Assembly: GCA_964575335.1 (NCBI GenBank)
Contig: CAZNPU010000001.1
Location: 62,001 to 126,000, forward strand
Source: CAZNPU01 sp964575335
GTDB lineage: Bacteria > Planctomycetota > Phycisphaerae > Phycisphaerales > SM1A02
Direction of reading: 5' to 3'
DNA: 64,000 bases
Shown: in pieces, positions 25,583 to 35,300 of the stretch
How positions within the stretch are numbered: position 1 is the stretch's first letter
Layout: each line of letters begins with the position of its first letter
Program-made: the position numbers and the translations under genes
The notes under the pieces: generated by a model
What the model saw: the letters and a program-made list of their open reading frames with translations, nothing else
What the model was told of the DNA's origin: nothing
Database searches by the model: none

Positions 25583-26437
25583 TCAAAACTCCGGACCAAG
25601 CACATCACGGTCAGCGGTGTTCATGACGCTCACAGCAATCAATCGCCAGTTTGACGCAGCATTGTTCCAGTGCCACTGCAACAGCATCGGCCGCCGCGAT
25701 CCGTCCTTGAATTCCAGCACGATGGCCAATACCGCCTCCAGAACACCACGCGTGTGAAGCGTGAGTGGCTGCTGCGGCTGCCACCAGGTGCGGCAGCAGA
25801 TGATGCGCGCCCCTTGCCAGATATCAGCTGAAAACGCGCCCTCAATGGCGTCAATGGCCTGCAATTCGCCGGTGGGATTCCACAAACTGCGCACCACGAC
25901 AGCGCGCTTGTCAGCTGCAACCGCGACAGCATGGTTCTTGTTGTTGCAGCAGGTGCGGTTGGCGGTCCAGATGGCTTCATAAAGCTGCTCATCCGAGAGG
26001 CCGGGGGGAATGTCGCGCCCGTAATAAAACTGATATCCCTCATTGGCGCCGAAAAGCTCAATCATCTCCTGCTGTGGAATGAGGCGAAATCCCGTGGCCT
26101 GACGCCACGTGAGATACGGCTCGATTGACGTCTCGCCGTAATAAAGCCAGAGGAATCGGGCTGCGGATTCGAATAGCAACTGCGCCTGGTGCGGCGACAA
26201 CTCGGGCTGACCCGCTTGAAATTGAATGTCGGCGTTGTGACGCAGTGCGTCTGCAATGGCCTGTTCACTGGTGAACGGCGTGACGGGCAACGATGAGAAC
26301 GCCTGAGCGCCTTGCCGAGCCATCGCTTCAACTTCGGTTTCAGGCGGCCCGGACCACCACCGATAGCCGAGCAAAGCAAGAACAGTGCCGATCGTGAGAA
26401 CGCCGACGGCAATTCGAAGCATGGGCGTTACAGTCAT
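25583..26437 (-). CDS. Membrane-anchored protein of unknown function with CC pairs
   Basis: A 284-residue protein. One N-terminal hydrophobic helix (MLRIAVGVLTIGTVLALLGYRWW) makes it a likely membrane anchor or uncleaved signal. The remainder is soluble and Trp-rich (FLWLYYGETSIEPYLTWRQATGFRLIPQQEMIELFGANEGYQFYYGRDIP) with two adjacent-cysteine pairs, NRTCCNNKNHAVAVAADK and ARIICCRTWWQPQQP, and no others. I recognise no family. It lies between the cysteine-rich secreted protein and the MauE-like protein in one operon. The CC pairs could form or exchange disulfides with those partners, but this is inference from context only. Confidence 0.75.
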   Translation of the reverse strand: MTVTPMLRIAVGVLTIGTVLALLGYRWWSGPPETEVEAMARQGAQAFSSLPVTPFTSEQAIADALRHNADIQFQAGQPELSPHQAQLLFESAARFLWLYYGETSIEPYLTWRQATGFRLIPQQEMIELFGANEGYQFYYGRDIPPGLSDEQLYEAIWTANRTCCNNKNHAVAVAADKRAVVVRSLWNPTGELQAIDAIEGAFSADIWQGARIICCRTWWQPQQPLTLHTRGVLEAVLAIVLEFKDGSRRPMLLQWHWNNAASNWRLIAVSVMNTADRDVLGPEF

Positions 26438-26497
26438 CGCACAGCTCGATTTGAAAGAGTTCTTATCGTGGCAGAAACCTGTTCGTCATAGACAGGC

Positions 26498-26779
26498 TCA
26501 GGGGCAGGGCTTGACCGAACTGTCCGGGCAATCATGAACCGTTGCGCAGCTGCAGGTTTGTATGCCAGCCACGCGGCAGCAGCATGAAAGTTTGTTGTTG
26601 GCGCATCGGATCCGTCCGGTGCATGGACTGGGGCAATCCTGTAGCCGCGTTTTTTTCGGCACGTCGATGGGAGTTGCCTGCGCCAGAACAATGCTCGCAG
26701 CGCCCAGCATGGTTGCAGCGAGAACAATGGCGTGCAGAAACACGCCAAGCCGCCGAGTCCACCCAGCTTGATTCGCCAT
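26498..26779 (-). CDS. Small secreted cysteine-rich protein
   Basis: A 93-residue product. The signal peptide RRLGVFLHAIVLAATMLGAASIVLA ends near AQA (about residue 34). The mature part of about 59 residues carries eleven cysteines: CPSPC, RCANNKLSCCC, QTCSCATVHDC and KPCP. No family is recognised. Density and spacing fit a disulfide- or metal-bound mini-protein. It is first of three minus-strand genes, the last being MauE-like; in methylamine dehydrogenase systems MauE is needed for a small cysteine-rich subunit, an analogy only. A strong GGAGGA ribosome site precedes the ATG. Confidence 0.8.
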   Translation of the reverse strand: MANQAGWTRRLGVFLHAIVLAATMLGAASIVLAQATPIDVPKKTRLQDCPSPCTGRIRCANNKLSCCCRVAGIQTCSCATVHDCPDSSVKPCP

Positions 26780-26853
26780 TGCAGGCTCCTCCGTAATTCG
26801 AATGAAAATGTTGCAGAATGCAGCCGATGAGATTGCTGCACGATGTTATTTGT

Positions 26854-26873
26854 GGTATTTTCAAATCTATACC
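26854..26873. promoter_or_regulatory. Inverted repeat in the divergent promoter region
   Basis: GGTAT at 26854-26858 and ATACC at 26869-26873 are inverted and 10 bp apart, in the AT-rich gap between the cysteine-rich protein operon (minus) and the prepilin-like gene (plus). It could be a shared operator. No regulator gene is adjacent. Confidence 0.3.
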
Positions 26874-26918
26874 AACTTATCCGCTTGTCAAACATCGATT
26901 TTGATTTTGGAGGTTCAC

Positions 26919-27707
26919 ATGAGGCGGGCGAAATGCGCAAGGTTTGACCAAGTCAGCGTTTGCCCACAGTGGAGGGCGTTTACAATTTCCGAAATGATCG
27001 TCGCTCTGGCGGTGATTACCGTGCTGATCGGTATTGCTGCACCGTCATTGTCTCGCATTCGTCTGCGGGCTGAAGAGACAAGCGCGCGAGGCGCAATGCG
27101 TCAGACGGCTCTTGCGCTGTTGAGCTATTGCACTGACAACAGGCAGGCGCTGCCATATCTGGGCACGCCTGGCGACCCTCATGCACCGCTGGTGGCCAAT
27201 GGTGTTGAGCTTCTCTATGCCCAGGGCGCATACTTCGGCGGACAGGGGCGCTTCTGGGTTTCGCTGGTGCGTTCCTATCTGACCGGCTTGCCGAAGGTGG
27301 GGGGAGCGCTGGCGATCGAACCCGCAGGCGAATCATTCGGAGTGCCGGCGAGCGAGGCGGACAAGGTGTTGAACACTCGCTTCTGGCTCACGCACACAGC
27401 ATTTGCAGCGCCCGCATATTGGGAGTCAGAGCGTACGCCATCAGATCTTTCGTTATATCGCGGCACGCGGCTCAGTGATGTGCGGCAGCCGGGACGAAAA
27501 GGCATGTTGCTTGATACCGCATTCGGCGTGTTCAGCTTAACGGATGATGATCGCAAGACGCGCAACGACATTCTGGCTGCCATGTTTGATGGATCAGTCA
27601 AAGACGCAGCATTCATGCCGCAGGCTGATTTTGTGCAGCGGCCGCATGGCGCTGCGCCTATTCCGTTGATGAGCACCAAAGGCGGATTGGCGGGGGTGGA
27701 TTTCTAA
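26919..27707 (+). CDS. Prepilin-like protein with N-terminal methylation motif
   Basis: A 262-residue type II/IV pseudopilin-like protein. The prepilin signature is WRAF-TISEMIVALAVITVLIGIAAPSLSRIR: F at +1, E at +5, then a hydrophobic helix of about 20 residues, after a basic leader of about 25 residues. The residue before F is Ala rather than the usual Gly. The body (ALLSYCTDNRQALPYLGTPGDPHAPL and ILAAMFDGSVKDAAF near the C-terminus) resembles planctomycete pseudopilins of the H-X9-DG type. The chosen ATG has a TTGGAGG ribosome site 7 bp upstream. The GspE/PilB-type ATPase about 23 kb away could be its partner. It is divergent from the cysteine-rich/MauE operon. Confidence 0.82.
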   Translation: MRRAKCARFDQVSVCPQWRAFTISEMIVALAVITVLIGIAAPSLSRIRLRAEETSARGAMRQTALALLSYCTDNRQALPYLGTPGDPHAPLVANGVELLYAQGAYFGGQGRFWVSLVRSYLTGLPKVGGALAIEPAGESFGVPASEADKVLNTRFWLTHTAFAAPAYWESERTPSDLSLYRGTRLSDVRQPGRKGMLLDTAFGVFSLTDDDRKTRNDILAAMFDGSVKDAAFMPQADFVQRPHGAAPIPLMSTKGGLAGVDF

Positions 27708-27952
27708 ATCATCTGCCTTTCGTAAGAATGCTGCATCACATGCTGCCTCATTCAGTTGAATGTTGATGCAGACGCATCGGCGCAAAACAGCACCATTCGC
27801 GGTAAATGGGCGAATCCATGATGCACACCATAACAAGCGCCATCGTGCCGGTTATTGCGAATCAACGTCGATAAATCGAATGCAGTTCGAGGCAGCGCAT
27901 CATGCACTGCTGATTAAGCCGATGCATGCGGGTTGTTGCCTGATAGCGAGCG

Positions 27953-29356
27953 TTACGCTTTCACCAGCACGCCGTTGATCCCGTCGCCGACGAACCTCAC
28001 CATGGCGTTGCGGGTGTCAACAATGAGTCCTGCATGCGTAGCCAGCGCCTGGTAATCGGTCGCATCGTGATCGGTGACAATCAGCACGCAATCGTGTTCC
28101 TGAATAAATTTGGCGGTCAGCGGCTGGCTCTGCAGGTCGATGCGGTAATCGCGCATCTTGGGAAACACCGGCACGTGCGGATCGTGATACGCCACTTCAG
28201 CACCATGCTTCCACAGCAATTCGATGATCTCCGCTGCGGGGCTTTCGCGCATATCATCAACGTTGGGCTTGTACGCCACGCCGATCACCAGCACCTTTGA
28301 GCCGTTGAGCGATTTGCGCTGCTGATTGAGCGCCCACATCACGCGCGAGATCACATAGTGGGGCATGTGCTTGTTGATCTCGCCGGCCAGTTCGATGAAC
28401 TTGGTGTGGCGGCCGATCTCCTTGGCTTTCCATGTGAGATAGAACGGATCGATCGGAATGCAGTGTCCGCCCAGCCCGGGGCCGGGATAAAACGCCTGGA
28501 AACCGAACGGCTTGGTCGATGCGGCAGCGATCACTTCCCAGATGTCGATGTCCATGTCGGTGAGCAGCGTTTTCAGCTCGTTCACCAGCGCGATATTCAC
28601 GGCACGGTAGATGTTTTCCAGCAATTTGGCGGTTTCAGCCACCTCGGCGGATGAGACGCGGTGCACCTGCTTGATCACGCGCGAGTAAAAGGCAAAAGCG
28701 ATGTCGCCGCTGATTTCATCCACGCCGCCGACAAGTTTGGGAATGGTGGCGGTGGTGGAGTCCTTGCGGCCGGGATCTTCGCGTTCGGGGCTGTAGGCGA
28801 GGAAGAAATCTTTGCCGCACGTAAGGCCGGAGGCTTCAAGAATGGGTTTCATCTCCAGCCGCGTCGTGCCGGGATAGGTCGTCGATTCAAGCACGACGAT
28901 CTGCCCCTTGCGCAACACCTGGGCCACCATGCGGGTTGAATCCAGCACGTAGCTGAGATCTGGCTCGTTGTGTTTGCCCAGCGGCGTGGGTACGCAGAGG
29001 ATAATCGCATCAGCGTTGCGCAATCGGCTTGAATCGCTGGTCGCTTCGAAGCGTTCACTGTTCAGAAACGGCGCTGTGAGCTGATCGCCCAGGTGCTGCA
29101 GGTAGTTTTCGCCGCGGTTGAGCTTCTCGATTTTCGTCTCATCAACGTCGTAGCCGAGAACGCCATAGCCAGCGTCAAATACCGCGCGGGCCAGGGGTAG
29201 CCCGACATAGCCCAGCCCCACAATGCCGATTGTGGCGGTCTTTTGCTCCATGTGCTGTAAAAGCGCAGCGGCTGGCGAACCTGCAGGAGGCGCAGCGCCA
29301 ATGGCTGGGGAGGCTTGCGTGGCAGCGGTGTCTGCGGGCAATGTTGGTGATGGCAT
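27953..29356 (-). CDS. Nucleotide-sugar (UDP-HexNAc-type) dehydrogenase, WbpA/TviB-like
   Basis: A 467-residue NAD-dependent UDP-sugar 6-dehydrogenase, probably acting on UDP-GlcNAc or a related sugar for surface polysaccharide. A Rossmann fold (TATIGIVGLGYVGLPLARAV) and ADAIILCVPTPL precede VVLESTTYPGTT, LAYSPEREDPG and KLLENIYRAVNIALVNEL. The catalytic Cys is in GPGLGGHCIPIDPFYL. The C-terminal UDP-binding domain shows VLVIGVAYKPNVDDMRESPAAEIIELL and AYHDPHVP. SPEREDPG favours the WbpA/TviB group over UDP-glucose dehydrogenase. Start is uncertain: homology extends slightly before the later ATG at 29251, so I used the earlier one, which adds a low-complexity Ala/Pro leader. No other polysaccharide gene adjoins. 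Confidence 0.9.
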   Translation of the reverse strand: MPSPTLPADTAATQASPAIGAAPPAGSPAAALLQHMEQKTATIGIVGLGYVGLPLARAVFDAGYGVLGYDVDETKIEKLNRGENYLQHLGDQLTAPFLNSERFEATSDSSRLRNADAIILCVPTPLGKHNEPDLSYVLDSTRMVAQVLRKGQIVVLESTTYPGTTRLEMKPILEASGLTCGKDFFLAYSPEREDPGRKDSTTATIPKLVGGVDEISGDIAFAFYSRVIKQVHRVSSAEVAETAKLLENIYRAVNIALVNELKTLLTDMDIDIWEVIAAASTKPFGFQAFYPGPGLGGHCIPIDPFYLTWKAKEIGRHTKFIELAGEINKHMPHYVISRVMWALNQQRKSLNGSKVLVIGVAYKPNVDDMRESPAAEIIELLWKHGAEVAYHDPHVPVFPKMRDYRIDLQSQPLTAKFIQEHDCVLIVTDHDATDYQALATHAGLIVDTRNAMVRFVGDGINGVLVKA

Positions 29357-29566
29357 AGGCGTACCTGCCTCGCCGCGATGACGGCGGTAATAACGGTGCG
29401 AGTTTCGCGAACGCTTCACCGTGCGTAATGGCGGCAAAACGTCCAATAAACGGCCGGACCAGCCAGGTCAGCTTACAGCAAAGATCGACATTTCTACACC
29501 CTGGCTGAGGTTCCAGTTCGTACCGGCCTCAGGCTTTTTCAGGTTTGGCAGGCCTCCTGCACCCGG

Positions 29567-30958
29567 TCAATCCGCAAGCAGCGAGTCGGGCGATTCCAGC
29601 AGCTTCACCATTGTGTTGAGGAATCGGGCCCCCTCAGCGCCGTCAACCACGCGATGATCGCAGCTGAGGCTCAGCGGCAGAACCAGCCCGGCGTAAAACG
29701 CGCCCTGCTTCACCAGCACCTTTTCCCGTGCCCGGCCGGCAGCGAGGATCGCCACCTCCGGATAGTTGATGATCGGTGTGGCGAACAACCCGCCAAAGCT
29801 GCCGACGTTCGAAATCGTGAATGTTCCGCCCTGCAGATTCTCCCGCGCCACCGTGCGGTTGCGGCACTGCTGGGCCAGTTCATGCACCGCGTCGCCAAGC
29901 TGCGCAAGACTCTGACGGTCGGCGTTGGGAATCACCGGCACCATCAACCCGTGATCGGTGTCGACGGCAATGCCCAGATTGATCACGCTCTTGATCAGAA
30001 TCTCCTCGTTGGCGTCATCAACGTTGGCATTGAGCGTCGGATGCTGACGCAGCGCTTTGCATGTGGCGAGCATGATGAACGGCAGCATGCTGAGCTTGCG
30101 TCCCAGCACGCGGGCGTATTCGCGGCGTTTCTTGTCCAACGCAGTCACATCGGCTTCATCCACCACCGTGAAATGCACCGCTGTGTGAACCGAATGCGAC
30201 AGCGCCTGAGCGATCTTGCGGCGTACGCCACGGAAGGGGACGCGCTCGGCAATGCCGTCGGCAGACACGGCAACCGCAGCCGGCGCAGCAGCCCGTGGCG
30301 CAGCAGTCTGCGCCGGTGCAGGCACCGGGCGGCTGGCGGCACGAGCGGCCGCACCGCTTTGTTGTTGCTCAATGAAGTTCTGCACATCAGAGGCAGTGAC
30401 GCGCCCGCCTCGTCCGGTGCCGGGCACTTGATTGATATCTATGCCAGCCTCACGGGCAATGCGGCGCACGGCAGGGGTGGCGAGCGTTTTTCGCCGCTCT
30501 GCAGCGCCATTTGATTCCGGCATGCGACGCGCAAAGCGGCTGGGAATCGTCAGCGACCCGCCCACGGTGCCAACCACGGTGCCGGCATCTTCCTGCGGCG
30601 CTTCAGGTTCCTCAACTGTGCCTGCCTGCTGCGGCTTTGCGCTGGCGTTCTCCGCTGCCGCCGTTGCTGCTGGCGCTGCCGCTGCTGACGCCGCGCCGCT
30701 GGTGTCGTAGGTCACCAGCACGCTGCCGACGTTGATGATGTCGCCTTCCTTGCCCTTGAGCTCCTTGATGACGCCCGCCCACGGGCTGGGCACTTCCACA
30801 AGGGCCTTGTCGGTTTCCATTTCAGCGAGCGTTTGATGCTCTTCAACGCGATCGCCGGGCTTCACGCGCCACTTGATGAGCTCAGCTTCGTGAACGCCTT
30901 CACCGAGATCGGGAAGGATAAAGTGCGATTTGTCGGACGGTTGCTTGATTCCAGCCAT
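29567..30958 (-). CDS. Dihydrolipoamide acyltransferase (E2) of a 2-oxoacid dehydrogenase complex
   Basis: A 463-residue E2 core enzyme that passes acyl groups from E1 to CoA. One N-terminal lipoyl domain (about 11-87) carries the lipoylated K51 in EMETDKALVEVPSP. A flexible Ala/Pro linker leads to the E1/E3-binding domain TPAVRRIAREAGIDINQVPGTGRGGRVTASDVQNF (about 165-200), then a second Ala/Pro linker and the catalytic domain with H435 and D439 in SLSCDHRVVDGAEGARFL and NVGSFGGLFATPIIN. Sequence features suit pyruvate or branched-chain complexes; substrate cannot be fixed because no E1 or E3 gene adjoins. The frame is open 35 codons further upstream, but domain homology begins at this ATG. 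Confidence 0.93.
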   Translation of the reverse strand: MAGIKQPSDKSHFILPDLGEGVHEAELIKWRVKPGDRVEEHQTLAEMETDKALVEVPSPWAGVIKELKGKEGDIINVGSVLVTYDTSGAASAAAAPAATAAAENASAKPQQAGTVEEPEAPQEDAGTVVGTVGGSLTIPSRFARRMPESNGAAERRKTLATPAVRRIAREAGIDINQVPGTGRGGRVTASDVQNFIEQQQSGAAARAASRPVPAPAQTAAPRAAAPAAVAVSADGIAERVPFRGVRRKIAQALSHSVHTAVHFTVVDEADVTALDKKRREYARVLGRKLSMLPFIMLATCKALRQHPTLNANVDDANEEILIKSVINLGIAVDTDHGLMVPVIPNADRQSLAQLGDAVHELAQQCRNRTVARENLQGGTFTISNVGSFGGLFATPIINYPEVAILAAGRAREKVLVKQGAFYAGLVLPLSLSCDHRVVDGAEGARFLNTMVKLLESPDSLLAD

Positions 30959-31978
30959 AGCGGGGCATTGTAACGCATCATCCGCCGGCCTGGCGATGCC
31001 GATTCCGGCCCGAATTTCCCGTACGCCATGCTGCCTGCTCAATTTCGCCCAATTTCCCCTCACACATCACCTCTCGTAACGCGTGCAGCCGACAGGCACG
31101 CACAGCAGAAGGCGATTGATTGCGAAAAGCGCGGAATACGCGGAACACACGGAGCACAAAGAACATGGGCCTAGAGACGGGTGAAGAAGAGAAAAACGCT
31201 GCCGCAGCACAATCCGCCGCACCCGCGCCCTGCTGCCCGTGCCTTATTGCGCCGCGATGGCGGGTTTTGCCCGTGCAGTCTGCCGATGCAAAGGGATGCG
31301 ATGGGAGGATCGAAGATCGCCTGCTGTTTCCCTGATCACCTCGAAAGTGGCGACGGAGGCGATGGCGGACACCGCGGCCGGCCAAGGCCCGCACTGGTCG
31401 CCCTCAACTGGCTCGGCGTACGCGATTGGCTGGCTGCCGATGGCATGTTGGCAGCAATGTTTTGGTGATTAGCCCTTTGGTGTATCAGGTCAGAATGCAT
31501 GGCCGCACTCGCTGCATGCATTGATTGGCCGCGCGGATAACCGCACGTGGGGCATCGTCCCGATTTGGCCCACTACACTCCGCGAAGCCGCTGCGGTTGC
31601 CAGGCAGTGTGCCGGAGGCTGCAGCGTTCGCATTGGCAAAGGAATTGAGCATAGGGATTGTCGCAGAAAACAACGTGGCGTTGTGAGAGCAGCAGGATCT
31701 GTTGCTGCAATTCGTACATATGCCCGACCCGCCAAGTTCAAAAATCACACATGCACGTGGAAACACGGATCTCGCACTGACCCGTTGCAGATCCGCTTGC
31801 GAGCAAAGGCCTATGACAGTTCTAATAGGCCTGTCGTTTCAGTTGCATCAAAAGAAGCTCTGTTGCCGGATGAACAGATCAGGCAGAGCGCCCGCAGCGA
31901 AGAGATGGCCTTGCATGTTCGTGAACGGGAGATGATCGAAAGCCTGCAGTCAAAGGAGCGATTCTGAAAGGGGTTCAT
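30959..31978. other. One-kilobase stretch without a convincing gene
   Basis: Short frames on both strands overlap one another and have shadow-like composition (Arg/Cys/Ala-rich, no domains). One plus-strand frame, 31521-31967 (148 codons), ends 11 bp before the next gene in LPDEQIRQSARSEEMALHVREREMIESLQSKERF. Its last third could be a real short helical protein, but the first two thirds look random and no ribosome site supports a start. It may be a decayed gene. A GGAACACACGGAGCAC-type purine-rich patch lies at about 31130-31160. No tRNA or terminator was seen. Confidence 0.45.
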
Positions 31979-32299
31979 ATGAGCGACAACGTTCACCAGG
32001 GCGACACGCTCCAACAGCCTGCAAGCCAGGCGCAGCAGGAGCCACTGACTCTAAAGGATCGGCTCATTGGGCTGGGGCTTGCGTTTGTGTTTGCTGCAAT
32101 CGGCACGGGCATGATGCTTCGGCCTGAATGGTTTGAAATTACCGGCGAAGGCCCCAGTGGACGGCGTGGATTCATGATCGCCTGGCTGCTCAAGATTCTC
32201 TGGTCGCGTCCCATCGGCACAGTGCTGATCCTGCTGGCGCTGCTCATGATCTGGGGGTGTCTGTCCAGGCGTTCCCAGCCCGCAGTTGCGCAGCAATGA
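31979..32299 (+). CDS. Small membrane protein of unknown function
   Basis: A 106-residue protein. A polar Gln-rich N-terminus is followed by two membrane segments (RLIGLGLAFVFAAIGTGMML, about 28-47, and PIGTVLILLALLMIWGCLS, about 78-96). The loop between them, RPEWFEITGEGPSGRRGFMIAWLLKILWSR, is short and basic. No family is recognised. A good ribosome site (AAAGGGG) precedes the ATG. It is convergent with the PAS-GGDEF-EAL gene, with only 24 bp between their ends, too little for separate terminators. Confidence 0.75.
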   Translation: MSDNVHQGDTLQQPASQAQQEPLTLKDRLIGLGLAFVFAAIGTGMMLRPEWFEITGEGPSGRRGFMIAWLLKILWSRPIGTVLILLALLMIWGCLSRRSQPAVAQQ

Positions 32300-32323
32300 C
32301 GACGACAGACAAGCGATTCGGCC

Positions 32324-35300
32324 TCACGCAGCCTGTCGACTGCTGGTGCGCTCGAGGAGGAAATCCTCAGCAGCAAGAACGTCCATGGGGCTGGCAATGT
32401 GGAATCCCTGAACGTAATCGCATTCAAGCGCCTGCAGCTGCGCGATCTGGTTGGCGTCCTCGACTCCTTCCGCAGTGACGCGCATGTGCAGATTATGTGC
32501 GAGCGTGACGATGGCGTGGATGACCGCAGCGTAATCGACTCGCGCGATCATGTTTGTCACAAACGCACGATCGATCTTCAGGCCGTCCAAAGGGAACTGG
32601 TGCAGACAGCTCAGCGATGAATATCCCGTACCGAAATCATCCATGTCGAGATGAACGCCGAGCGATTTCAGATTGTGCAGCACGTTGTTGGCAGCATCAA
32701 TGTCGTTCATCAGCGCGCTTTCGGTGATTTCCAGCCGCACATGACGAGCATCGACATCGGCGCTTTGAATGGCCTTGCGCACAGTGTCGACGAGATCCTC
32801 CTGCATCAGCTGGTTCCGCGAAAGATTGATGTTCATCGAAAGCGAATCGTCAAAGCGCATCTGCCATGATTTGAGCTGCTGACACGCTTCGCGCAGAACC
32901 CACGTGCCGATGGACGTGATCAGGCCGGTCTCCTCAGCCACGGGGATGAAATCAGCAGGCGAAACAAGACCGACGCCCGCACGGTTCCATCGCACCAGCG
33001 CTTCGAAGCCGGTCAGTACGCCGTTTTCCAGATTCACAATCGGCTGATAGTGCAGCAGAAGCTCGTTGCGCGCCACCGCGTTGCGCAAGCCGTTTTCCAG
33101 TTCAAGCCGCGCGCGGGCTCTGTCGTGCATGGCGGGATCGAAGATCGCATAGCGCGCCTTGCCGGCAGCTTTGGCGCAGTACATGGCGGTGTCGGCGTCT
33201 CGAAGCAGATCATCAGCGGTTGCGTAGACGGGACTGCCGATCACGATGCCGATGCTCAGCGTTGTTGACATCTCATGGCCGTCAAAGTAACAGCGCTCAC
33301 TGAGTTCGCGCTGCAGCCGCTCGGCAAGTTCAATGGCTTCGCGATCGCTGGACATATCCTCGAGAACGATCGTGAACTCATCGCCGCCCAGCCGGGCGAT
33401 CATCGTTCGCTCTGTTGGTGCGCTCTCGCCGGGCAGTTTGCGTATGCAATTCTGAAGTCGCTCAGCAATGATCGTCAGCAGTCGATCGCCTGCAGCATGC
33501 CCGAGGCTGTCGTTGACGATTTTGAAACGATCAAGATCGACAAACAGCACTGCGAAACGATACCCCTGGCCGTGCCGCGACCGCTCAAGGCATTTCTGCA
33601 GTCGCGCTTTGAACTGCACACGGTTCGGCAGCCCTGTCAGGCTGTCATGAAGCGATGCGCGGCGTAGGCACGCTTCGGTGTTCTTTTGCTGTGTGATATC
33701 TGACACCGAACCGACTAAGCGAACAGCGTGCCCGCTATGATCGCGCACTACAAGCGCCCGGCACAGCACCCAGCGATAGCCGCCGTCACGATGGCGCACA
33801 CGGTGCTCGTGCTGAAATGTTTCAGCATTGCTGCGAATGCACCGGTCGATGGCAGCGTGAAGCGATTCCTGATCCTGATCATGCACAAGGCTGAACCAGT
33901 ATTCCGGTGTGGCGTCGAGGCTGCTGTCGCCGTAGCCGAGCATGGAGCGCCAGCGATGCGAATAGTGAACGACCTGGCGGCGGAGGTCCCAGTCCCACAA
34001 GCCGTCGTTGGTGCCGCGCGACGCCAGTTCATAACGTTCCTGACTGATGCGCAGCGCTTCCTGAGCGCGTCGTTTTTCAGTGGTGTCGCGAATCACCATC
34101 ACCACGCCGCTGACACATCCGCTGCTGTCGCGCAGCGGCGAGCAGATTTGATCAATCGATCGTGTGGCATTGTCGCGTGTGATAAGAGCGAGGGTGTCCG
34201 TGCACTGCAATGGCGTATTGGATTGCAGCACCTCAGCGATGGACACCGTGGCAGGTTCGCCGGTGCGTTCGTAGAACAGCCGCAGGACATGCTGGGCGTC
34301 GCGTCCAAGCGCATCGCGCTCCGACCAGCCGGTGAGGGCTTCAGCCGAGGGATTCATGGCGGTGATGCGGCCTTCGATGTCGGTGACGATCACGCCGTCG
34401 CCAATGCTGTTGAGCGTCGTGGCCAGCCGCTGCTCGTTTTCGCGCAGCGCTGCGGTTCGCTCCTGGATGCGCTTTTCCAGATCCTGATTGGTGGCCTGCA
34501 GCGCCGCCTCGGCTTCCTTGCGCTCCGTGATGTTGGTTCGAATCGTCAGATAACGATTGATCCGCCCATTGGCGTCTTTCAACGGAACGATTGTGGTGTC
34601 GACCCAGTAGAACGTGCCGTCTTTCCGGCGGTTTTTCACCTCATTGCGCCACACCTCGCCGCGCGCGATCGTGCGCCACATGTTGCGAAAAAACTCTTTG
34701 GGATGATGACCTGAGTTGATGAGGCGATGGTCTTGTCCGATCAGTTCTTCGCGCGTGTACTGGCTGATGGTGCAGAAGTGATCGTTGACTTCAAGAATAC
34801 GGCCGCGTCGATCGGTGACTGCTGCGATGGCGTGCTCGTTGAGCGCCGTTTTCAGGCATTCCAGTTCATGCGTCGCGTGGTTTGCCTCGGCACGGGCCAC
34901 CTCAAGCGCTGTTTCAAGCTGAACGCGGGTGACGATCTCGTCAACCAGTTCCTGTGACAACGGCTCGCCGCAGCGGGCGGATTGGATCAACTCACGCATG
35001 GATGCGGCTTGCCGCACCGATTGCCACAGCGGTTTGAGAATCTCTGAAAGCTGGCTCGGATGAACAGCCTCAAAGCGGTAGCGTAGTTTGCCCGAACCAT
35101 TGGCGCTCAGCGTTTCAACACCTACTGCAGCGAGCCGGCTCTGGGCTTCGCCGTACTGATCAAGCACAACAATTCTGCGATCGGCAGGAAGCAATGACAC
35201 TGCATGTTCATCCAGCTTGTCCGCTTCGATCACGATCAGACGGTATGGACTTGTCGCTTCGTTTTCGTGCAGCATCGCGCTGATCTGTGCTGCGTCTTCA

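Noticed and set aside
29505..29539. Hairpin CTGAGG/CCTCAG followed by TTTTT on the plus strand
   Set aside because: It has terminator shape, but no plus-strand gene ends nearby and both flanking genes are on the minus strand; the 16-base loop and 6-bp stem are also weak.
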